Shown here: positions 30,683 through 35,976 of the stretch, piece after piece
Layout: every line of letters begins with the position of its first letter
Numbering within the stretch: the first letter of the stretch is position 1
NCBI GenBank assembly: GCA_035652815.1
Contig: DASRDB010000007.1
Coordinates: 1 to 35,976 of the forward strand
Source of the DNA: DASRDB01 sp035652815
GTDB taxonomy: Bacteria > Chloroflexota > Ktedonobacteria > Ktedonobacterales > Ktedonobacteraceae
DNA: 35,976 nt
Direction: 5' to 3'
Program-made: the position numbers and the translations under genes
The notes under the pieces: generated by a model
Database searches by the model: none
What the model saw: the letters and a program-made list of their open reading frames with translations, nothing else
Told to the model about the DNA's origin: nothing

Positions 30683-31536
30683 TGGCAACTCCAACTCTCT
30701 CCACACCATCCGGCGTTTTACGAGAACGCCGCTCCCGCAGCCGCTTTGCTACGGCCTCAATCGCTTTTCTGGCTATTCTGCGCCGCGATATCACCGTCAC
30801 CGGGCGTGAGTTCATCGCCTTTCTGGTGCAGGTGTTGTTGCAGCCATTGTTTTTCCTGTTCATCTTCGGCAAGGTACTGCCCAGCATCGGCTACGCGCAA
30901 AGGGGCTTTGCCGCTGTACTGCTCCCCGGCATTGTCGGCCTCACCATTGTCACTACCGCCTTACAAGGGGTGACGTTGCCGCTCGTCCTCGACCTCGGCT
31001 TCGCCCGTGAAATTGATGACCGCCTGCTCGCGCCTTTGCCTGTGAACCTGGTAGCTGTCGAAAAGGTGCTTTTCGCAGCCATGCGTGGCCTGATTGCCGG
31101 AGCGATCATCTTTCCCCTGGCCTACTGGATTCTCGGCAACGAATACTCGGTTCGCACCGATGCCATCGGCACTATTATCGGCATCATGGTGCTGACCGCC
31201 TTCGCCGGAGCCTGCCTGGGCCTGACGATCGGCACACTGGTCAAGCCCGAACAGATCGGCTTGATGTTCTCGCTGATCTTCACGCCCCTGCTCTTCACAG
31301 GCTGCACCTACTATCCCTGGGGTACGCTCGACTCCATCAAGTGGTTCCAGATTATCACCCTCTTCAACCCGCTTACCTACGCCTGCGAGGGCCTGCGCTC
31401 CGCAATGGTTCCCGCCGTTCAGGGTCACTCGCTGCCCACTCTCGCTATGGGATGGGTGCTGCTGGGACTCGCTGTCACTATTGTTGTCTTTTTCATCTTT
31501 GGGGTGCGCACATTTCACCGGCGCGTGGTAAATTAA
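30682..31536 (+). CDS. ABC-2 type permease, DrrB-like
   Basis: A 284-residue membrane permease with six predicted segments and the ABC-2 layout. An N-terminal cytoplasmic stretch (RERRSRSRFATASIAFLAILRRDITVTGRE) leads to FIAFLVQVLLQPLFFLFIFGKVLP, and later LVKPEQIGLMFSLIFTPLLFTGCTYYPW and FNPLTYACEGLR are typical of DrrB-type exporters. It pairs with the preceding ATPase. The start overlaps the ATPase stop in TGATG. It converges with the channel gene at 31597. The transported compound is unknown. Confidence 0.95.
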   Translation: MATPTLSTPSGVLRERRSRSRFATASIAFLAILRRDITVTGREFIAFLVQVLLQPLFFLFIFGKVLPSIGYAQRGFAAVLLPGIVGLTIVTTALQGVTLPLVLDLGFAREIDDRLLAPLPVNLVAVEKVLFAAMRGLIAGAIIFPLAYWILGNEYSVRTDAIGTIIGIMVLTAFAGACLGLTIGTLVKPEQIGLMFSLIFTPLLFTGCTYYPWGTLDSIKWFQIITLFNPLTYACEGLRSAMVPAVQGHSLPTLAMGWVLLGLAVTIVVFFIFGVRTFHRRVVN

Positions 31537-31596
31537 GCGATCTATACAGGTGCATAACCGGGGCGACCGTGAGGATCGCCCTGGAAATCGGTGGTC

Positions 31597-32604
31597 TCAT
31601 TTATTTCCCGCGATTTTGTGCAGCATGCGGGAAAGCATATCAGGCTTGCCGAGCAGAAAAGCGGTATCTCCGGCGTCGATCTGCATTTCGGGGTGAGAAC
31701 CGATGACCATGTTGTCCCCTTTTTTGAGGGCCAGCAGCAGGATATCGTTGCCGAGATATTTCTGGATTTCGCCAATCGTTTTGCCGACAAGCGGGGAGCG
31801 TTCTTCAAGCGGGATTTCTTCGACGGCGTAATCGGGATGCATGGGGTTAATGATGGTATCAAAGAAGTCTACCACGTTAGGCTGCAGGGCCAGGCTTGCC
31901 ATGCGATGCCCGGCAATAGAGTAGGGTGAAAGGATGCGATTGGCCCCGGCGAGGCGCAGCTTGGCTTCTGTTTCATCGTCGTTAGCGCGGGCGACGATGA
32001 AGATATGCGGGTTGAGGTTGCGGGCGGAGAGCGTGATGTAGATATTGTTGGCATCCTGGTCGGTCGCCACAATCACCGCTTTGGCGTGTTTAATGCCTGC
32101 TGAGCGCAGTACTTCGTCAGAGGCGGCGTTGCCCTGTATGGCAAGATAGCCTTTGTCGATGGAACGCTGAACATTCTGTTCCAGTTCGTCAATGATGACA
32201 AATGGCTCGCTGGCTGCTGCAAGTTCGTTAGCAACGCGCCGCCCCACGCGGCCGAAGCCGCAGATGACGCTGTGATTGCGCAGCGCTTCAATTTTTCTCT
32301 CCATGATACGTCTCCCAATGGCCTGGCTGAAATGCCCCTCGATCAGGTATTCCATAACGGCTCCAAAGGCATAGAAGAGGGAGCCGACGCCCAGAATGAT
32401 GATGATGATTGTAAAAATGCGGCCCGCGCTTGAAAGCGTATGCGCGGCATTTCCAACCGTTGACATCATGTCCACAGTAGTGTAGAGGGCATCCTCGAAG
32501 CTGTAGTGTTCGATCAGCATGTACCCAACGGTGCCGAGGATGAGAACGGCGAACACCAGCAGCAGGGCAATTTGCAGGTGACGCACAGATACACGCTGCT
32601 TCAT
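31597..32604 (-). CDS. Two-TM potassium channel-like protein with RCK/TrkA domains
   Basis: A 335-residue protein of MthK-like layout: TM1 about 11-31, pore loop about 37-53, TM2 about 62-87, RCK-N from 111 (HSVICGFGRVGRRVA, NAD-type GxGxxG at 116-121), and RCK-C from about 250 (VEEIPLEERSPLVGKTIGE). The filter region reads TTVDMMSTVGNA, with Ser48-Thr-Val-Gly-Asn-Ala53 where K+ channels have TVGYG. The Asn-Ala change may alter ion selectivity. ATG 32604 has GAGGAGAG upstream. It lies alone, convergent with the ABC operon and divergent from a methyltransferase gene. Ion transport across the inner membrane is inferred from fold; selectivity is unknown. Confidence 0.9.
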   Translation of the reverse strand: MKQRVSVRHLQIALLLVFAVLILGTVGYMLIEHYSFEDALYTTVDMMSTVGNAAHTLSSAGRIFTIIIIILGVGSLFYAFGAVMEYLIEGHFSQAIGRRIMERKIEALRNHSVICGFGRVGRRVANELAAASEPFVIIDELEQNVQRSIDKGYLAIQGNAASDEVLRSAGIKHAKAVIVATDQDANNIYITLSARNLNPHIFIVARANDDETEAKLRLAGANRILSPYSIAGHRMASLALQPNVVDFFDTIINPMHPDYAVEEIPLEERSPLVGKTIGEIQKYLGNDILLLALKKGDNMVIGSHPEMQIDAGDTAFLLGKPDMLSRMLHKIAGNK

Positions 32605-32657
32605 GAATGGCTCTCCTCGTATGTTCTGCTGATATAATAGTAAACGATTCGGGTTTC

Positions 32658-32732
32658 TGTAGGGACGCGATTCATCGCGTCCTCCCGGTCAATCCGCATT
32701 GGAGGCCGGACGCGATGAATCGCGTCCCTACA
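32658..32732. repeat. Type B inverted repeat between divergent genes
   Basis: Left arm from 32658 (TGTAGGGACGCGATTCATCG) and right arm ending 32732 are complementary, each with its own stem-loop. It lies between the channel gene and the methyltransferase gene, upstream of both, so it is not a terminator for either. Confidence 0.85.
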
Positions 32733-32775
32733 TATTATAGGCATTGCCTTCAACGGCAAGGCAAGGGAGCGCACA

Positions 32776-33507
32776 GTGTTCAGCAGAGTATTCGCACGCA
32801 AACGTTCGCAGGAGGAGATTTTCGGTAATTTTTCCTGGTGGGACAAGGGCTGTTTTCTAGGCCAGATGACAGGTGATCGCTGCGATTATATCCAGTCCTG
32901 TGTCGAGCGCGTTTTTGGCGAGGGCGCGCTAGGGCAGCAGGAAATCCTGGAAATTGGCTCCGGCGGCGGCCTGATCTGCGAGCAACTGGCGCGCAGGAAA
33001 GCCATCATGGTAGGCATTGATCCGAATGAGGGCGCTTTGAAGGTTGCACGCAAACACGCCGAACACTCCTGGCTTGGTCAGAGCATTCACTATGTGCAGG
33101 CATTTGCCGAACACCTGCCGTTTGCCGATGGCAGCTTCTCGGTGATCGTCAGCCTGGATGTGCTGGAACACGTACAGAACTTGCAAGCAACCATTCGCGA
33201 AGTGGCGCGGGTGCTGGCTCCCGGCGGCGTCTTCGTCTTCGATACCATCAATCGCACCTTCCTGGCAAAGCTGGCGCTAATCTGGTATGGGGAGCATTTC
33301 CCAAGCGGTGGTTTAGTGCCAGGACTGCACAACTACGAGCAGTTCATCAAGCCATCAGAACTACGACAGGTTTTGACGGAAAGCGGTTTGCAGGTGCAAG
33401 AGATGACGGGCTTTATGCCTCGCGGCTTTGTGCATGGACATTTCAAAATGGGGCCGGGCTGGTTTAAGAGTATCGCTTATGTGGGGTATGCAACCAAAGA
33501 TAGATAA
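32776..33507 (+). CDS. UbiG-like class I SAM-dependent methyltransferase
   Basis: A 243-residue methyltransferase. ILEIGSGGGLICEQLAR is motif I (SAM binding), followed by GIDPNEGALKVAR, then FADGSFSVIVSLDVLEHVQN and LAPGGVFVFDTINRT. The latter blocks are those of UbiG/Coq3-type O-methyltransferases, including the C-terminal LHNYEQFIKPSELRQVL. The start is GTG 32776, with AAGGGAG 6 bases upstream. Known UbiG methylates quinone precursors; in a Chloroflexota background a menaquinone or other substrate is possible, so the role is open. The gene ends before a 27-bp hairpin at 33511. Confidence 0.9.
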   Translation: MFSRVFARKRSQEEIFGNFSWWDKGCFLGQMTGDRCDYIQSCVERVFGEGALGQQEILEIGSGGGLICEQLARRKAIMVGIDPNEGALKVARKHAEHSWLGQSIHYVQAFAEHLPFADGSFSVIVSLDVLEHVQNLQATIREVARVLAPGGVFVFDTINRTFLAKLALIWYGEHFPSGGLVPGLHNYEQFIKPSELRQVLTESGLQVQEMTGFMPRGFVHGHFKMGPGWFKSIAYVGYATKDR

Positions 33508-33510
33508 ACA

Positions 33511-33565
33511 TACAACATGGATTGTGTGACGGTTCGGCCCGAACCGTCACACAATCCATGTTGTA
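33511..33565. terminator. 27-bp perfect hairpin between convergent genes
   Basis: 33511-33537 and 33539-33565 are exact complements, leaving almost no loop. It starts 4 bases after the methyltransferase stop and its last base touches the stop codon of the convergent HTH gene, so it can act in both directions. The sequence is unique in this window. Confidence 0.75.
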
Positions 33566-34156
33566 TTACCCCAGCCATTCCTTTTTATCGGCTGGCGACA
33601 TGTTGCTTTTTTCAATGGCTTCGGCAAAGCTTTGCTTCTGGGGGGCTTGCTGGCTCTCCTGGGCGGCCCCGGCGGTCTGGCGGCGATTGAGCGTGAAGGC
33701 GGGCTGGCTGTTAGTGAGCAGGCTGCCGAACTGGGCGGCGTTGACCTGGAAAAAGCTGGCGAGGCGCTGCACCTGGCGCTCGCTCAGGCTGGCAAGGTCG
33801 ATCAGGCCTTCCTCGAATTTTTTCCAGACATCGACGCCGAGACGCAGACCGCGAGCAGCCTGTACCATGTTCAGCCCTTTCTTTGTGCGCAGTTCGCGCA
33901 GGGTGGCGACTTCAAGCTGCTCCTCGCTGCCGAAGACGCGGTTGAGGGCGGTCGCGGCGGCGCGCTGTGTTAAGGGTAACAGGGAAGATTCTTCCTGTCC
34001 GCCCGGCGCGGTGATGTGATAGGCGGCGATAAAGTCGATCAGGGCATCCTGGGCTTCGGGATGATCGCGCAGGATTGCAAGCTGGGCCTGGTTGTCTCCT
34101 GTTTCCTCGGCGGCCAGCCAGGCCATTTTCAGTTGTTGCAGTTCGTGTCTATTCAT
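33566..34156 (-). CDS. HTH protein downstream of a sigma factor gene
   Basis: A 196-residue soluble protein. The N-terminal part (1-50) is helical and acidic (MNRHELQQLKMAWLAAEETG). A helix-turn-helix like that of XRE regulators spans about 85-145 (LRELRTKKGLNMVQAARGLRLGVDVWKKFEEG, then LSERQVQRLASFF). The tail is Gln/Ala-rich. ATG 34156 has a weak upstream signal (GAAAG). It starts 18 bases after the stop of the sigma factor gene on the same strand, suggesting an operon, and a role in controlling or acting with that sigma factor. It does not look like a classical ZAS-type anti-sigma. Function unknown. Confidence 0.75.
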   Translation of the reverse strand: MNRHELQQLKMAWLAAEETGDNQAQLAILRDHPEAQDALIDFIAAYHITAPGGQEESSLLPLTQRAAATALNRVFGSEEQLEVATLRELRTKKGLNMVQAARGLRLGVDVWKKFEEGLIDLASLSERQVQRLASFFQVNAAQFGSLLTNSQPAFTLNRRQTAGAAQESQQAPQKQSFAEAIEKSNMSPADKKEWLG

Positions 34157-34174
34157 AACGCTTTCCTCTTGCCA

Positions 34175-34918
34175 TTATTGAAGCTGTGTTGTTGGTAGAT
34201 AGGGAGCCTGTTCGCGGGCCAGACATTCGCGCAGGTAGACGCGGGCCTTTTCGTAGCGCAGGCGAATGGTGCGCTCGGTACGTTTGCAGATGGCGGCGAT
34301 ATCGTCCCATTTCATCTCTTCGAGAACGCGCAGCACCATGATCTTGCGATCCAGCGGATCGCTTAAGAAGGTGAGGATACGCAGGCTTTCCTCACGCGCA
34401 TGTAAATGTTCGTATGGGTCTTCCGGGTCGGCCACGTCAGCCGAGGGAAGCGCGTCGCTGTCAACCGGAATGGGCTGCAGCGGCTCCATCAGGGCGCGTG
34501 GCACGTGATGCGGGCGGCCTGTTGGTCGGCCCTCTTCATCGCGCTGGTAACGCAGCCCTTCCTGGCGCAATACGCGATTAAATTCGTCAACGCACAGGCA
34601 GCGCAGGTAGTGAATGAAGTTCTGTGTGATAAACGTTTCATTCGGGTCCTGTGCCTCGCGCAAGAGGTGTTCAGCCATATTGGCGATGGCCTCTTCGCGC
34701 AGTTCTGGCCGGTGTCGCAAGCCCCAGGTGTGGCGTTGAAACTCCGGCATACTTCGTTCAAGTAACACTTCGCTGAGCATCCTCGCTCCCTGCATGTCTC
34801 CCCGTGTGCGCAGGTCGCGAATGTTCAGCACCAGGTCGATTTCGCTAATTTCGTATCGACCTTCGGGCGTCCGCCTCCGCAAGCGCTCCTTCAGCGTGGG
34901 GTCCTGTAGATCGATCAT
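34175..34918 (-). CDS. Divergent sigma-70 family factor
   Basis: A 247-residue protein if started at ATG 34918, which has GGGGAGAGG directly upstream; a start at 34990 adds 24 residues but has no binding site. The C-terminal block DPLDRKIMVLRVLEEMKWDDIAAICKRTERTIRLRYEKARVYLRECL matches sigma region 4 with its HTH. The earlier ERSMPEFQRHTWGLRHRPELREEAIANMAEHLLREA and FIHYLRCLCVDEFNRVLRQEG fit a degenerate region 2. A charged linker (DSDALPSADVADPEDPYEH) joins them. It probably directs RNA polymerase to its own promoters. The HTH gene follows in the same operon. Confidence 0.75.
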   Translation of the reverse strand: MIDLQDPTLKERLRRRTPEGRYEISEIDLVLNIRDLRTRGDMQGARMLSEVLLERSMPEFQRHTWGLRHRPELREEAIANMAEHLLREAQDPNETFITQNFIHYLRCLCVDEFNRVLRQEGLRYQRDEEGRPTGRPHHVPRALMEPLQPIPVDSDALPSADVADPEDPYEHLHAREESLRILTFLSDPLDRKIMVLRVLEEMKWDDIAAICKRTERTIRLRYEKARVYLRECLAREQAPYLPTTQLQ

Positions 34919-35083
34919 TATCCTCTCCCCAAAAGCAAGTAAGATATCTACATCCTTAAGGGCTTCTATAGTCCTGTTCTTTGTCGCCATGAAAAAAACG
35001 GAAATGAATTTATCAGGTGTAGCATATCACAAGCCCTGAAAAAAAACCTCTCGCCTGTCCTCGCTTGCCTGTCCTCGCTCGCC

Positions 35084-35180
35084 TGTCATCCTGAGCGCAG
35101 CGAAGAACCTCTGGTGTCGGCATGTGATTCTGCTGGACGACGGAGATTCTTCGCTGCGCTCAGGATGACATGGGGAGCGG
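35084..35180. repeat. Type A inverted repeat, decayed end, plus short tandem units
   Basis: Arms 35084-35110 and 35154-35180 are mostly complementary. The usual AGGAT end is AGAAC in one arm and AGAAT in the other. CCTGTCCTCGCT is repeated in tandem just before it (35055-35079). Confidence 0.8.
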
Positions 35181-35244
35181 GGATTTTTCAGGGCTTGATA
35201 CAAAGGTACCATCACGCTGATACGTTTGTTAGTTGTGAAAATAG

Positions 35245-35279
35245 AGAACGTTCTATACACTAGACACGGAGTACTCCGT
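35245..35279. promoter_or_regulatory. Two adjacent perfect palindromes
   Basis: AGAACGTTCT (35245-35254) and ACGGAGTACTCCGT (35266-35279), centres about 23 bases apart, straddling a TATACA (35254-35259) that could be a -10. They lie 140-170 bases before the radical SAM gene. Confidence 0.4.
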
Positions 35280-35303
35280 AGATGTGGTGCTGTGTTGTTT
35301 AAT

Positions 35304-35338
35304 GGCGCGACTGGGGGAAATTGCGCCCTCAGCTTTTT
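35304..35338 (+). terminator. Attenuator-like terminator before the radical SAM gene
   Basis: CTGGGGG (35311-35317) pairs with CCCTCAG (35326-35332), one G-U pair, followed by C and five T. A competing stem, GGCGC (35304-35308) with GCGCC (35323-35327), uses part of the same bases, so the two folds exclude each other. This is the pattern of a terminator/antiterminator pair. Downstream is another palindrome, GTATTTAAATAC (35378-35389). Confidence 0.45.
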
Positions 35339-35418
35339 CTATGTCGAGCCGATAGAGAGATTATGAAGCAGGCCCAGGTATTTAAATACTGTCTGGCTGA
35401 AGGGAAGGGACATTAAAC

Positions 35419-35976
35419 GTGCTTGAAGTTCTACCGAAAATTGCGAAGATGCAGGCGTCTTATGCGCTTGGCAAACCCCTTGCTCTTCCATTGAATCTGA
35501 CGATCAGTGTGAGCTATCGCTGCAATTCGCGTTGTAAGACCTGCAACGTGTGGCAGCGCCCGAATGATGATTTCACGATTGAAGAATATGAAAAAACCTT
35601 TGAATCCATAGGAAGGGATGCATACTGGTTCACCTTTAGCGGCGGCGAGCCGACCTTGAGGAAGGACCTGCCGGAGATGGTCGCGGCGGCCTATCGCCAC
35701 TGCCGCCCGGGCATCATCAATATTCCAACCAATGGTATCCAGGACAAGATTATTCCTGGACGTATCGAAAAAGTATTACAGGCAGCACCCACCTCGGAAG
35801 TAATTATCAACCTGTCGCTGGATGGCGTCGGCGAAAAGCACGATATCGTGCGCGGCGTCAAAGGCAATTTCGAGCGCGCCATGCGCACTTATGCCGGTCT
35901 GAAGGCGCTCAAGGGACGCTACAAGAACTTTACGCTCGGTGTGCATACCGTCATCTCGAACTTTAACGTGGATGAG
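35419..35976 (+). CDS. Radical SAM protein, N-terminal part (truncated by window end)
   Basis: An open frame from GTG 35419 runs to the window edge, giving 186 residues. The cluster motif SYRCNSRCKTCNVW has Cys35, Cys39 and Cys42 (CxxxCxxC) for a [4Fe-4S] cluster, and FSGGEPTLRKDLPEM is the GGEP SAM-binding motif (about 72-86). INIPTNGI and INLSLDGVGEKHDIVRGV are further radical SAM blocks, resembling the MoaA/SPASM-type group. AAGGGA lies upstream at acceptable spacing. It would generate a 5'-deoxyadenosyl radical for modification of a peptide or other substrate, which cannot be identified without the missing part. It has a long leader with an attenuator-like hairpin. Confidence 0.9.
   Translation, partial: MLEVLPKIAKMQASYALGKPLALPLNLTISVSYRCNSRCKTCNVWQRPNDDFTIEEYEKTFESIGRDAYWFTFSGGEPTLRKDLPEMVAAAYRHCRPGIINIPTNGIQDKIIPGRIEKVLQAAPTSEVIINLSLDGVGEKHDIVRGVKGNFERAMRTYAGLKALKGRYKNFTLGVHTVISNFNVDE

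Noticed and set aside
3301..35180. CRISPR array from the recurring palindromes
   Set aside because: Copies are scattered over the whole window in inverted pairs, without regular spacers or cas genes.
1..35976. tRNA, rRNA, insertion sequence, prophage or integrase
   Set aside because: No cloverleaf, rRNA block, transposase or integrase motif was found on either strand by eye.

Overview
The window looks like a piece of chromosome from a spore-forming, high-GC Chloroflexota bacterium of the class Ktedonobacteria. This is an inference from gene content: an EXLDI-type protein beside a daunorubicin-type ABC exporter, a Rho factor, split phosphotransferase-system (PTS) genes, a short membrane protein ending in SPEWERR, and many GTCATCCTGAGCGCAGCGAA-type palindromes between genes. 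No phage, plasmid, insertion sequence, CRISPR array, rRNA or tRNA was found. Most genes are ordinary chromosomal ones. The unusual material is mainly in the intergenic DNA and in a few protein variants.

Layout. 1-4083: the start of a truncated minus-strand gene, a small membrane protein, an exported glycoside hydrolase of GH52 type, and a small HExxH metalloprotease-like protein. 4084-5746: rho, behind a strong promoter, a long structured leader and a 13-codon leader ORF whose stop overlaps the rho start. 5758-7437: a small membrane protein and a divergent aminoglycoside/choline-kinase-type phosphotransferase. 7457-10174: minus-strand PTS genes ptsH, crr and nagE (EIICB), with a near-consensus promoter and a NagR/DasR-like operator upstream. 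10449-13887: three plus-strand genes joined by 4-base overlaps (aldehyde dehydrogenase, ComB-like phosphatase, FAD amine oxidase). 14000-14093: a promoter followed at once by an intrinsic terminator, which predicts a ~60-nt RNA. 14106-16130: membrane protein, FmdB zinc ribbon and YchF. 16274-18592: EamA exporter, a 44-residue membrane protein and Ada. 18905-23667: M20 amidohydrolase, a metallo-beta-lactamase/Rieske fusion, a lactonase-like MBL protein and a VOC protein with a leaderless promoter.

23866-28696: a thioredoxin/DUF4395 pair with a palindromic operator, SbcD behind a membrane protein, a lipoprotein, and galU. 29056-31536: EXLDI protein with an ABC ATPase and permease. 31597-33507: a two-TM potassium-channel/RCK protein with an altered filter, and a UbiG-like methyltransferase. 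33566-34990: a divergent sigma-70 factor and a downstream HTH protein. 35245-35976: paired palindromes, an attenuator-like terminator, and the start of a radical SAM gene that runs off the window.

Working relationships. nagE, crr and ptsH supply the sugar-specific and HPr parts of an N-acetylglucosamine-type PTS; enzyme I is not here. The aldehyde dehydrogenase operon reads as oxidation of an amine to an aldehyde and then to an acid, with a phosphatase-like third member of unknown substrate. The sigma factor and HTH protein look like a regulator pair. At least five families of long inverted repeats sit almost only between genes, often just past stop codons, where they may end or stabilise transcripts. 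Promoters were called by eye from -35/-10 matches, and protein families from remembered motifs; no database search was possible.
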